From Psychrobacter sp. (GTDB lineage Bacteria > Pseudomonadota > Gammaproteobacteria > Pseudomonadales > Moraxellaceae): a stretch of DNA of 39,235 nucleotides. Location of the stretch: the NCBI RefSeq assembly GCF_030454045.1, contig NZ_JAKDJE010000023.1, positions 1 through 39,235 on the forward strand, written 5' to 3'. The notes beneath the pieces are model-generated. The model did not search any database and was not told the origin of the DNA. It saw only the letters and a program-made list of their open reading frames with translations. Made by a program: the position numbers and the translations under genes. The stretch's first letter is position 1; each line of letters begins with the position of its first letter. This document shows positions 8,041 through 16,848 of the stretch, piece after piece.

Positions 8041-9708
8041 TTATGAAAGCTCAGAGGTCGATGCCTTGGCTTTTTTATCATAATCGCCGACACGTTGATT
8101 GATTAAAGCAAAATCAAAGTGTTCATCACCCATGAGGCTAACGATGATACAAACGATGGTGCTGGCACCATAGGCCGTTAGTGAGGCCAGTAGTACCATG
8201 TACTGACGTAAGAAGCCTGTGGCAAAAATGAGCATCAGTACCAGCGTGAGCGCTGCCGCTACCATGCCGATTTTACGACCCAAAAAGCCAAAGACCATCA
8301 GTCCAATCACGACTGCGGCGCCCACACTGGCCAGTATTTCAAAGAAAAGGGCAGTAAAGCCTGTCATCGGTAGCAGCTCAAAGCGTACTACACAGAATAG
8401 CAGTAGGCCGATGATGACTGCCGTGGTAAAGGCGGCATTGGTCACGCGGTTCCAAAACACACTGGCGATGACTGGAAAAACAATCGCGCCCCACAGCGCC
8501 CCTACAAAGACCAACATCACCAAGATATCTAGCTTAAAGCTGGCAAAGATCAGTCCGGCAGCGGTGGCGATAATCATCGTGCTACGACCAACGAGCATCA
8601 TGGTTTTAGGCTTGACGCGGCCTTTGGCAATGTTTTTGCCATACACATCTGCCATCATAATGGTCGATAAGGCCGACAAATCTGAGTCGGCTGTCGATGA
8701 TAGTGAGCCAATGACCAAGATAAAGAACAAGGCGATAAATACAGGGTGCAAGTAAGTGCTGACCATTTGCGGAATCAGATTATTCATATCGCCATTTAGC
8801 GGCTCGATACCGATGGTCAAAGCCATCAATCCGATCATACCAAGACCGATGACGATACCAGCATAGCCGACCGTGGCGGTAATAAAGGTCTGTTTAATCT
8901 TAGTCTTATCGATCGCAAACAAGCGCTGCGTGATGGTTTGGTTACCAATCGCATAAGCAAGTACAGCGACAAAATAGGGCGCTCCTTGCTGAAAAAACGC
9001 TTCGGATGAAAAGAAATCCTGCTGTTCAAGCGTGAGGTTAGAGAGGCCATCGACCATGACTTGCGGCCCACCCATCGCAAACAGTACCGCTGGAATAATG
9101 ACAATACCGATGGCCATCAAAGCGACCAATTGCGCAAAGTCTGTAAAGACGGAAGCACGAAACCCTGAGGTTAGCGTATAGCTTAAGACGCCGATACCAG
9201 CGATAAGTACACCGGTCTGAAACGATAACGGTGAGAGTACGGAAACTAAGGCGCCGGCGGCGGTGAAGTTGACCATCAAGCTAATTAAGCTGCCCATAAG
9301 ATTAGATATGGCTAAAATTAATTGGCTTGATGAGCCATGGCGGGCGTGGATAAGCTCACCTAAGGTATGACCATCGGGCGCAAGCTCACGAAAGCGCATA
9401 CCAAAAGGATAGATGAATAAGATCATCAGCGCGCCCCAAAAGCCGTAATGTATCGGCCCTGATACGCCATACTTGTAGCCAGAGGTCGCTGCCGCATAAA
9501 ACGATGCCGCCCAAATCCAAGTAGCGGTCATACTAGCAGCACCCATGCCAAAGCCGACGCCGTGGCCTGCCACCATAAACCCTGAAGTGGTTTCTTTGTC
9601 TTTTTTGATCAGCAATGACAACAAATACGTGCCGCCATAAAACGCTAACAACAATAAAATAATAGTTAACGATGAAAATTGGAACAGTGACTCAGTTTTC
9701 AAATTCAT
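8041..9708 (-). CDS. Sodium:solute symporter (SSS family)
   Basis: This 555-aa integral inner-membrane protein has about 13-14 hydrophobic helices and would import a solute coupled to sodium. The N-terminal stretch SGFMVAGHGVGFGMGAAS followed by WIWAASFYAA is typical of the SSS fold. A later segment, GSLSSTADSDLSALST, is the conserved helix-8 sodium-site region, with the S-S/T pair present. The C-terminus is soluble and polar (about the last 35 residues). The substrate cannot be fixed from sequence alone; proline, urea and organic-acid relatives share these motifs. It is followed on the same strand by a 44-residue single-helix gene, probably in one transcript. Confidence 0.85.
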   Translation of the reverse strand: MNLKTESLFQFSSLTIILLLLAFYGGTYLLSLLIKKDKETTSGFMVAGHGVGFGMGAASMTATWIWAASFYAAATSGYKYGVSGPIHYGFWGALMILFIYPFGMRFRELAPDGHTLGELIHARHGSSSQLILAISNLMGSLISLMVNFTAAGALVSVLSPLSFQTGVLIAGIGVLSYTLTSGFRASVFTDFAQLVALMAIGIVIIPAVLFAMGGPQVMVDGLSNLTLEQQDFFSSEAFFQQGAPYFVAVLAYAIGNQTITQRLFAIDKTKIKQTFITATVGYAGIVIGLGMIGLMALTIGIEPLNGDMNNLIPQMVSTYLHPVFIALFFILVIGSLSSTADSDLSALSTIMMADVYGKNIAKGRVKPKTMMLVGRSTMIIATAAGLIFASFKLDILVMLVFVGALWGAIVFPVIASVFWNRVTNAAFTTAVIIGLLLFCVVRFELLPMTGFTALFFEILASVGAAVVIGLMVFGFLGRKIGMVAAALTLVLMLIFATGFLRQYMVLLASLTAYGASTIVCIIVSLMGDEHFDFALINQRVGDYDKKAKASTSELS

Positions 9709-10615
9709 ACCTCGCGATTATTTTACATAAATAAAAGTTTAATAATCTAACTTTATCCAAAACTGTTAAGAATACAATAAAGCCCATAAAAGTCTTATGT
9801 AGAGGCATCACACAGTGCTAACAGTTGGCCGTCATAAAAAGCGGTCAGCGCCGACCCAAATGCAGCGCGCTGGCGCACTTGGTGTTTTAAGAGTAGATCC
9901 TGCAACCTGTAAATGACAACTGCCCATTGACATCATGCCGGTTACTCACTGTTGTACGTCATTTGAAAAAATCACATGCAACAGTGAGCCACGTCTCACA
10001 AAAATCGCAGGGCAGTCCTCAGCATGCGTCTATTGATGGATAGTCCATCACGCTGTCAAGTGGTCATACTTGATAGTAGCTGGCTGCTATAGAGCGTTGA
10101 CAAGGCAGGTATCTACAGCAAAATTATGGATAAGCACTCAGCCATCTGCTGATGACGGTGCTAAGTGTAGACAGCTTTATCGGCTAATATGTATAGCCGG
10201 CTGAAATACACCCAAGCATGAGCGAATTTTTGCCCATGATTAGGTAATTGACGCATTACCTGTAGTTAAGGTATCAAACACGTTACAGCCCTGATGCGTC
10301 GCACCATAGGCTCAGTATTTATAAATAAAACTACAGCTATGTTAACTATGTGTAACATACTCGTGCGCTAAGGGTACCCTATTCTGCCGTGAAGCTCAAA
10401 TCTATCGGTCAGTTATCTGTCATAAATGACCAAAAGGCAGAGGCAGACCTCAAGAAAAATGGCATTGACAAATGGGGTTTATGGAAAGGTGTTTGTGAGG
10501 GTATCAATAAGGCTAACGTATTGAATGGTGGCAGTATTGAATGATCAATGTGAGGGTATCAAAGTAAACGAATCAGTGATAACGACAGGATTTAGAAAAT
10601 GTGGTTAGGCAATAC
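9709..10615. other. Long region without a clear gene, with several inverted repeats
   Basis: About 900 bases lie between the start of the symporter gene and the end of fdhD, both minus. Inverted repeats seen include CTCACTGTTG (9945-9954) with CAACAGTGAG (9979-9988), and AGGTAAT (10242-10248) with ATTACCT (10255-10261). There is also a CGGCT/AGCCG hairpin near 10172-10190. A direct repeat TGTGAGGGTATCAA occurs at 10494 and 10549. The symporter promoter must lie near 9709-9800. Apart from one 51-codon ORF (10389-10544) I see no gene, and no recognisable RNA family. Confidence 0.6.
10389..10544 (+). CDS. Possible small ORF or gene remnant, 51 aa
   Basis: The GTG at 10389 opens a 51-codon frame to TGA at 10542-10544. 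The product is protein-like and mostly polar, with segments such as KAEADLKKNGIDKWGLWKGV and GINKANVLNGGSIE. I do not recognise the family. No good ribosome-binding site precedes the GTG, and the frame is open only seven codons further upstream (stop at 10368). It may be the tail of a decayed gene rather than an intact one. Confidence 0.3.
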   Translation: MKLKSIGQLSVINDQKAEADLKKNGIDKWGLWKGVCEGINKANVLNGGSIE

Positions 10616-11671
10616 TCACCAAATACCAGTGTAGTAGGTGACTCTATTGTCACGCAAAAACCCAGCCAGTCCCAAACCATAGCGCTGGGCGACCCGTACG
10701 GCCGTACTGGTGGGCGCAGACATGCCAACGAGCCAAGGGATACGCCCCCGAATCGATTTTTGTACCAACTCAATCGATAATCGTGAGGTCATGAGTACGC
10801 AATCAACCTCTACTTTTTGTCGCAGTTGCCAACCGATTAATTTGTCGAGTGCATTGTGACGGCCTACGTCCTCAAACAAGTACAACTGCTGATCGTATAT
10901 CGTCGCTGCTGCATGCACAGCTCCTGTCAGTTGGTGTGTATGCTGTGCGGAATCTATTTGCTGACGTAGTACTAATAGATACTCAAGGCTTGGCACGGTT
11001 GCCTTAGAACCATGTATGTTTGCTTGTGAATAGTGGCTCAAGTCGGGCAATGCCTGTGTCAGGCCCGTAATACCGCACATGCCGCAGCCTGTACGCCCCG
11101 CCAGTTGACGCTTTTGTGCTTGGATACGCTGATGGCAGCGCTGGTTTAGCACCAGCTCTACGACATAGATATCATAATCTTGAAATTGCTCTAAGCGTTG
11201 CTCAATGGAGGCGGATTCAAGATCCCCATCGTTTAAGGATTGAGCAAACTTTTGGTAGCTGGCAATATCTGTAAGATGTGTCACTTCCCAATCAAGCAAC
11301 TCATGACTGTGCTGAATCAAGCCCTCGCTAAATAAGAACCCAACAGCCAAATACTCTAGTTGGTAAGGGCTGGCCATCAGTACCGCATAATGAATCCCAT
11401 TAATAACGATTGATACCGCTGCCTCTACTGCCAAACTGGTGGTTTGAGACTCAATACAGCTTTGAGGTATATCGGCTCCATGAGCCTTGTCCGATGGATA
11501 ATAATGCTTCTGCGCTAAATGTTTGCGAGCGAGCATTGTCTCGGCTGCGCTATTATCATTATCCTCAGATATCTCAGTCATAATCACTCTAGTTTCAGTC
11601 GTCTCTGCCATCATAGCCATTTTGCTAGAGGACTCACTTTGCTCAAAATTACTTTCAGTGATCATCACCAC
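10616..11671 (-). CDS. fdhD: Formate dehydrogenase accessory sulfurtransferase FdhD
   Basis: FdhD carries sulfur from the cysteine desulfurase IscS to the molybdenum cofactor, which formate dehydrogenases need to be active. The 351-aa protein has the catalytic GRTGCGMCG motif (Cys196 and Cys199), the EDVGRHNALDK motif and the C-terminal TSRLSIELVQKS and APTSTAVRVA segments typical of the family. An N-terminal extension of about 70 residues, rich in Glu, Ser and Thr, is longer than in E. coli FdhD (about 277 aa). The frame begins with two GTG codons (11671, 11668) then an ATG (11665), so the exact start is uncertain. The start abuts a copy of the last codons of the oxidoreductase gene (copy A stop TAA at 11672-11674). 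The ancestral operon therefore probably had the two genes directly joined. Confidence 0.9.
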   Translation of the reverse strand: MVMITESNFEQSESSSKMAMMAETTETRVIMTEISEDNDNSAAETMLARKHLAQKHYYPSDKAHGADIPQSCIESQTTSLAVEAAVSIVINGIHYAVLMASPYQLEYLAVGFLFSEGLIQHSHELLDWEVTHLTDIASYQKFAQSLNDGDLESASIEQRLEQFQDYDIYVVELVLNQRCHQRIQAQKRQLAGRTGCGMCGITGLTQALPDLSHYSQANIHGSKATVPSLEYLLVLRQQIDSAQHTHQLTGAVHAAATIYDQQLYLFEDVGRHNALDKLIGWQLRQKVEVDCVLMTSRLSIELVQKSIRGRIPWLVGMSAPTSTAVRVAQRYGLGLAGFLRDNRVTYYTGIW

Positions 11672-12360
11672 TTATACAGGTTCGGCTGTCTGAACACTTG
11701 CATTCACACGCTCTAAGCTCACGGTCGTCGATTTGTATGCTGGGATATGAGAGTCTGGCGCATGGGTATCCAAATCAAACAGATCGTTACATTCAGGATA
11801 ATAGGCGGCGATGGCATTGGCGGCGATATCCATCTCAGTCAATATGAGAGGCCCTAGTACGCGCGGCTTGTTTTTATGCGCTGTGTGGCTTGAGCTGCTA
11901 CTTATACAGCTTCTGCTGTCTGAACACTTGTATTCACACGCTTTAAGATCACGGTCGTCGATTTGTATGCTGGGATATGAGAGTCTGGCGCATGGGTATC
12001 CAAATCAAACAGATCGTTACATTCAGGATAATAGGCGGCGATGGCATTGGCGGCGATATCCATCTCAGTCAATATGAGAGGCCCTAGTACGCGCGGCTTG
12101 TTTTTATGCGCTGTGTGGCTTGAGCTGCTACTTATACAGCTTCTGCTGTCTGAACACTTGTATTCACACGCTTTAAGATCACGGTCGTCGATTTGTATGC
12201 TGGGATATGAGAGTCTGGCGCATGGGTATCCAAATCAAACAGATCGTTACATTCAGGATAATAGGCGGCGATGGCATTGGCGGCGATATCCATCTCAGTC
12301 AATATGAGAGGCCCTAGTACGCGCGGCTTGTTTTTATGCGCTGTGTGGCTTGAGCTGCTG
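11671..12360. repeat. Three tandem copies of a 230-bp unit containing the oxidoreductase gene 3' end
   Basis: The copies are 11671-11900 (A), 11901-12130 (B) and 12131-12360 (C). Copy C is the true 3' end of the minus-strand oxidoreductase gene; B and A lie beyond its stop codon. By eye, B and C are identical except for the last base. A differs from B at five positions, all within 11680-11718, with the remaining 182 bases the same. The unit holds about 76 codons plus the stop. The period 230 is not a multiple of three, and each unit ends in its own stop, so the extra copies cannot extend the protein. Confidence 0.95.
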
Positions 12361-14462
12361 GCGTGCCGCGATACCATCACCTGATCTCCTTTTTGCCAGC
12401 CTAGGCGGCTGATTTCATCTGGATGCATGAATAGCACGTCGCGGCGGTTGGTCTGGCGATAGCGGTCTTTAAACCCGAATATCATCGTATTGAACTGGTC
12501 ATGACTACGAACGCTGGTCAGTTGCCAAACCTTTTGCGTTGTGTCCTCATGATTAATGTCATGTGTGTCCGCCATTTGGGCAGCGACATAAGTGATAGGG
12601 TATTGTGGTACTTCAAATTGAGCTTTGCCACTCTCGGTATTCCACACGCGATGACGCGCCGCATGATACAAATGAAACCCGCGCTCATTGGTACGAATGC
12701 GCTGATTGAAATCATCAAAACCATTAATGGCTTGAGCAATATAGTCTCGAATGAGATCAAAATCTTCGCTCATGGTAAGCCAAGGAATAGAGGAGTCAGC
12801 GCCAAGTACGTGTGTCGCAAGCTCCGCTATAATCTTTGCCTCAGACTTTAAGGTATCACTCACAGGTTTTAGCTTACCTTGAGTTGGAACTATCTGACAC
12901 ATTGAATCTTCAATCGTTGCAAACTGCTCACCTTTTGTCGTTGTAATGCGCTCAGTACGACCCAGACAAGGTAGAATGATGTTGTTTGCCCCAGGATATA
13001 GCATCGTCTCATTGAGCTTGGTACCGACAAATATATTGAGTTGAGTGGTGGTTAATGCTTGTTGAATAGCGCTCGTATCAGGGGCTGCCACAGCATAATT
13101 ACCGCCCATACCCATAAACACTTTTAATTCACCTTTGATAAGGGCTTTGGCGCCTGTGACGACATCATAGCCATGCTCTTTTGGCATAGGACGCTCAAAG
13201 ACACGCTCAAGACTGTCCAGTAAGGTTTTACTCGGGCGTTCATGGATACCCATGGTACGATCGCCCTGAACGTTGGAGTGACCACGAACAGGAGAGGCAC
13301 CTGCACCATCAATACCGATCATACCCATCAGTAGTAGCAGATTGGTAATCATCGCAACATTGTCATCGCCTTGCACATGCTGGGTGATACCCATGCCCCA
13401 AGTACAAATGGTCGCTGAACTATCAGCCACTAGTCCCGCTAAGCTGATAATATCGGACTGAGAAATACCGCAGCCAAGTGTGATATCTTCCCAAGTCTGC
13501 GCTGTCAGCCATTGCTTCAACGGCTCAAACCCTGAGGTATGAGTGGTAATAAAATCATGGTTGATTCTATCATTTTCAATCAGCCATTTAGCAATACCCG
13601 TTAGCAGCGCTGCATCACCGCCGATTTGAATTTGCACGACATCATCAACCATATCATCACTTTGACCCGCGGCCATATGCGTGGGCTTTTGCGGATTTCT
13701 AAATCTACTCAAGCCTTGCTCGCGCATCGGATTAATCGAGATGATGCGGCTCCCTTGCTCATGCGCGTGGGCGAGCATCTCGAGCATGCGCGGGTGATTG
13801 GTCGCTGGATTTTGTCCAAACATCAATATCAGCTTGGCCTGCTCAAAGTCCTCTAGCATGACCGTGGCTTTACCGATACCTAATTGCTTACTGAGCATTA
13901 CTGAGGTTGGTTCATGACACATATTTGAGCAATCAGGCAAATTATTGGTGCCAAAACAGCGTACAAATAACTGATATAAGAAGGCTGGCTCGTTGGTCAC
14001 GCGCCCTGAGGTATAAAATAGTGCTTCATTGGGTGAATCAAGCTTTCCAAGCTGCACAGCGATTAGACTATAAGCCGCTTTCCAAGGGATAGGGACATAA
14101 CGATCTTGTGCGGCATCATAGTACATCGGTTCTGACAAACGACCACTATGTTCAAGCTCATAGCCAGACCATCCTTGTAACTCGGTCACGGTATGCCTTG
14201 CAAAAAAATCAGCGTCTGCTTTGTGTGTCATGGTCTCACTGGCAATGACCTTGATTCCGTTCTCACAGACATCAATGGTCTTGTGTGATTTATGGTCAGG
14301 CCATGCACAGCCTGGGCAGTCAAATCCGCCCTGAGGTTGATTGCTTTTTAGAACGCTGACACTACCTCGCAAAAATGTCTGATAGTCCATCAGTTTTTGA
14401 GTCGAGGAGATCAGCGCAGGCCAACCAGCAGCAGGGTGGGAGTAGATAGGAATTTTGCGCAT
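12132..14462 (-). CDS. FdhF/YdeP-family molybdopterin oxidoreductase
   Basis: This 776-aa cytoplasmic enzyme resembles the catalytic subunit of formate dehydrogenases and E. coli YdeP. It should bind a bis-molybdopterin guanine dinucleotide cofactor. The family features GGFDCPGCAWPD (Cys about residues 49 and 52), NNLPDCSNMCHEPTS and LMFGQNPATNHPRM are present. RGHSNVQGDRTMGI and the C-terminal dinucleotide-binding domain with RSHDQFNTMIFG follow. The actual substrate of this branch is unknown. I chose the ATG at 14462, which has GAGG 6 bases upstream and gives the usual family start MRKIPIYSHPAAGW. The frame is open 12 codons further. The last 76 codons are duplicated twice downstream, between this gene and fdhD. 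Confidence 0.87.
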   Translation of the reverse strand: MRKIPIYSHPAAGWPALISSTQKLMDYQTFLRGSVSVLKSNQPQGGFDCPGCAWPDHKSHKTIDVCENGIKVIASETMTHKADADFFARHTVTELQGWSGYELEHSGRLSEPMYYDAAQDRYVPIPWKAAYSLIAVQLGKLDSPNEALFYTSGRVTNEPAFLYQLFVRCFGTNNLPDCSNMCHEPTSVMLSKQLGIGKATVMLEDFEQAKLILMFGQNPATNHPRMLEMLAHAHEQGSRIISINPMREQGLSRFRNPQKPTHMAAGQSDDMVDDVVQIQIGGDAALLTGIAKWLIENDRINHDFITTHTSGFEPLKQWLTAQTWEDITLGCGISQSDIISLAGLVADSSATICTWGMGITQHVQGDDNVAMITNLLLLMGMIGIDGAGASPVRGHSNVQGDRTMGIHERPSKTLLDSLERVFERPMPKEHGYDVVTGAKALIKGELKVFMGMGGNYAVAAPDTSAIQQALTTTQLNIFVGTKLNETMLYPGANNIILPCLGRTERITTTKGEQFATIEDSMCQIVPTQGKLKPVSDTLKSEAKIIAELATHVLGADSSIPWLTMSEDFDLIRDYIAQAINGFDDFNQRIRTNERGFHLYHAARHRVWNTESGKAQFEVPQYPITYVAAQMADTHDINHEDTTQKVWQLTSVRSHDQFNTMIFGFKDRYRQTNRRDVLFMHPDEISRLGWQKGDQVMVSRHASSSSHTAHKNKPRVLGPLILTEMDIAANAIAAYYPECNDLFDLDTHAPDSHIPAYKSTTVILKRVNTSVQTAEAV

Positions 14463-14562
14463 GACAGACCTCATAGATAGATGACAATAGCGAAGCATTG
14501 ATAGACAACAACTATATAATGGTCAACAGAAACTTCATATGATCATTAACTATAGATAACAA

Positions 14563-14600
14563 AAAACCTTCAAGAAAAATCCAATTTTCTTGAAGGTTTT
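14563..14600 (-). terminator. Terminator of the ABC transporter operon
   Basis: A stem of about 16 bp (AAAACCTTCAAGAAAA against TTTTCTTGAAGGTTTT) lies 55 bases beyond the stop of the ATPase gene. On the minus strand the run continues as TTTTTTG, so it ends transcription of the ABC operon. It also lies just upstream of the oxidoreductase gene and insulates it. Confidence 0.88.
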
Positions 14601-14654
14601 AGGAGCAGCTAAAACAGTTATATCTGCTACATAAAATTCATAAGTTGGAAAATA

Positions 14655-15449
14655 TTAGCTTAAAATCAAGCTATCGTCTTCGACCTTTTCGCCGCGTGTT
14701 TGCTCGAACATATCTAACAAATCGTGTACGGTCATGCCTTTACGAATGTCTCCAGACACGTCCAAGACCACTTGCCCTTGGTGCAGCATCACGGTGCGCG
14801 TACCATGTGCCAATGCTTGTTGCATAGAGTGGGTCACCATCATGGTGGTGAGCTTATTGTCTGTGACAATTTTATCTGTCAATTCTAAAACAAAGGCGGC
14901 AGTTTTTGGATCAAGGGCAGCAGTATGCTCATCGAGCAACAAAATCTTAGAGGGCTGTAGCGATGCCATCAGCAGGCTCACGGCTTGACGTTGACCACCA
15001 GAGAGTAGACCCATACGGTCTGTCAGGCGATTTTCTAGTCCCAGTTTTAACACAGACAGTTTTTCACGGAACAAGTCACGGTTGCTTTGGTTGAGGGCAA
15101 ATTTTAGACCACGCTTGCCGCCGCGTTTATAGGCCAAGGCCATGTTTTCTTCAATGGTCAGCGCTTCACAAGTACCTGCCATCGGATCCTGAAAGACGCG
15201 AGCGACCCAATGCGCGCGCTGATGCGCAGATTTTTTGGTGACATCAATGCCATTTAGCAAGATTGAACCACTATCGACGCGCGTGGTACCGCTTACTGCG
15301 TTCAAAAAAGTCGATTTACCTGCACCATTGGTACCAATAACAGTGACGAACTCACCATCAGCGATATTCAAACTAATACCACGTAGGGCAGGGTTTTCGA
15401 TAGGTGTGCCTGGATTAAAGGTCAACTGTAAATCGGTGGCTTGCATCAT
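14655..15449 (-). CDS. ABC importer ATP-binding protein (TrpZ-like)
   Basis: This 264-aa ATPase powers the importer encoded upstream in the same operon. Walker A GTNGAGKST (about residues 39-47), the signature LSGGQRQ, and Walker B ILLLDEHTAALDP are intact, followed by the switch His in MVTHSMQQAL. In family context, ATPases paired with ABC_sub_bind-type binding proteins and a single LIV-type permease form TrpXYZ-like importers for aromatic amino acids or related ligands. The start has two adjacent ATG codons, with AAGGA about 10 bases upstream. It is the last gene of the operon, 64 bases after the permease stop. Confidence 0.88.
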   Translation of the reverse strand: MMQATDLQLTFNPGTPIENPALRGISLNIADGEFVTVIGTNGAGKSTFLNAVSGTTRVDSGSILLNGIDVTKKSAHQRAHWVARVFQDPMAGTCEALTIEENMALAYKRGGKRGLKFALNQSNRDLFREKLSVLKLGLENRLTDRMGLLSGGQRQAVSLLMASLQPSKILLLDEHTAALDPKTAAFVLELTDKIVTDNKLTTMMVTHSMQQALAHGTRTVMLHQGQVVLDVSGDIRKGMTVHDLLDMFEQTRGEKVEDDSLILS

Positions 15450-15513
15450 AATCGTTATTCCTTATTATCTCTTCGGGCAAAGCAAGTGCTGTTGGTACTT
15501 GCTTAAACTGTCA

Positions 15514-16413
15514 TTAGGCGCGAACTTTGCGTGATAAAAACTTCGTTTTCGCTTTTGGTAAGACCAAAGCCAGTACCACGAGTAACGCGGTAATTAAGTT
15601 CAAATCTTGCGGACCAAAGCCGATACTACGCAGCGTATCGCTCGATAGTGCGACCTGAATAAACAGCTTGTACAATACTGCACCGACCACAACCGCAAAG
15701 GTAATTAACCAAATACGCTTGGCAGGAATGATGGTCTCACCAATGATGACTGCTGCTAGACCGATGACGATGGTGCCGATACCGATAGAAATATCAGCGC
15801 CGCCTTGGGTCTGGACAAATAGCGCACCTGCCAAGGCAATCAAACCGTTAGAGATCGCCATACCGATAATGGTCATCCATGAGGTATTGATACCTTGCGC
15901 CTGTGCCATTCTCAAGTTTGAGCCCGTAGCACGCATTGATAAACCAGTTTCGGTACTATAAAACCAGTTTAAAAATATCATAGCAATCGCCACGACGACC
16001 CCGATAATCAGACAGCGCATCCAATAACCATTGCCATTAGTCACTAAGGTACTAAATACCGTCGTTTCACCAAGTAGCGGTAGGTTTGGGGCGCCCATGA
16101 TGCGTAGGTTGACAGAATATAGGGCAACCATCACCAAGATACTGGCAAGCAATTGTAGGATGCCAAGTTTGACGTGCAGCCATGCAGTAACGATACCGGC
16201 GATTGAGCCTGCTAGCATACCAAAAGCACAAGCGAGCCAAGGATTAATCCCAGCAACGATAGAGATACCAGTGACCGCGCCACCTAACGGAAAGCTACCG
16301 TCCGCTGTCAAGTCAGGGAAGTCGAGTGTACGAAATGAGATCAGCACACCGAGTGCGACGAGGCCATAGATCAGACCACTTTCAAGCGCACCAAAAAAAG
16401 CAATTAAAGACAT
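15514..16413 (-). CDS. ABC importer permease (TrpY-like)
   Basis: This 299-aa inner-membrane protein has about eight or nine hydrophobic helices. It carries the motif FPDLTADGSFPLGGAV near the N-terminus, characteristic of permeases paired with ABC_sub_bind lipoproteins, and a basic C-terminus (KAKTKFLSRKVRA). One permease gene would form a homodimer with the ATPase encoded 64 bases downstream. The binding proteins are encoded upstream, across a 435-base gap that contains a hairpin. The ligand is not certain: Trp or Tyr transporters are the characterised relatives. Confidence 0.87.
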   Translation of the reverse strand: MSLIAFFGALESGLIYGLVALGVLISFRTLDFPDLTADGSFPLGGAVTGISIVAGINPWLACAFGMLAGSIAGIVTAWLHVKLGILQLLASILVMVALYSVNLRIMGAPNLPLLGETTVFSTLVTNGNGYWMRCLIIGVVVAIAMIFLNWFYSTETGLSMRATGSNLRMAQAQGINTSWMTIIGMAISNGLIALAGALFVQTQGGADISIGIGTIVIGLAAVIIGETIIPAKRIWLITFAVVVGAVLYKLFIQVALSSDTLRSIGFGPQDLNLITALLVVLALVLPKAKTKFLSRKVRA

Positions 16414-16848
16414 AAGAGATCAGTAAGTCATAACTCAGTGTCTAGCGTATGGAACCAAGATAGGTGAGTGGCAAGCGCCAAAACCTTCTACATGCTAAAC
16501 AGCTAAGCGGTGAATTTAACAGATTAAGCAATCTGCGGTTAGGGTAAACCAAAACAGGTCACGATTAACAACGATCATAAGTTACCTTGGTTTAAAGCTA
16601 TAGTTCGAGCCATGGCAATATTTAATGCAGCAAAAATGTATTTTACTTAACAAATAGCAGATAAGCTAACTACAGCAATATATGAAACAAGCTATTTAAA
16701 TGGGTTCTGCTGAAACAAGAAGCCCAGCCTACTGACTCATAGCTGGGTTTCTTGTCAAACATTTAGCATGACAGCACAAAAGCGCAATCACTGATTCATA
16801 CTATGATTTTGCTCATGGCTGCTATGGTAAGCCAAATAAAAAGGTGCG
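16414..16848 (-). other. Gap inside the ABC operon
   Basis: About 435 AT-rich bases separate the second binding-protein gene from the permease gene. Apart from the hairpin at 16715-16755 I see no gene. A separate promoter for the permease and ATPase genes could lie here. Confidence 0.55.
16715..16755 (-). terminator. Intra-operon hairpin, possible attenuating terminator
   Basis: ACAAGAAGCCCAGC (16715-16728) pairs with GCTGGGTTTCTTGT (16742-16755), a 14-bp stem with one G-U pair. It lies about 95 bases after the second binding-protein stop. The T tract after the stem on the minus strand is weak, so it may reduce read-through into the permease gene, or protect the upstream mRNA, rather than stop transcription fully. 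Confidence 0.55.

Noticed and set aside
11811..12307. Two identical 88-codon plus-strand ORFs at 11811-12077 and 12041-12307
   Set aside because: They are antisense shadows of the tandem 230-bp units of the oxidoreductase gene and overlap each other by the repeat period; no ribosome-binding site.
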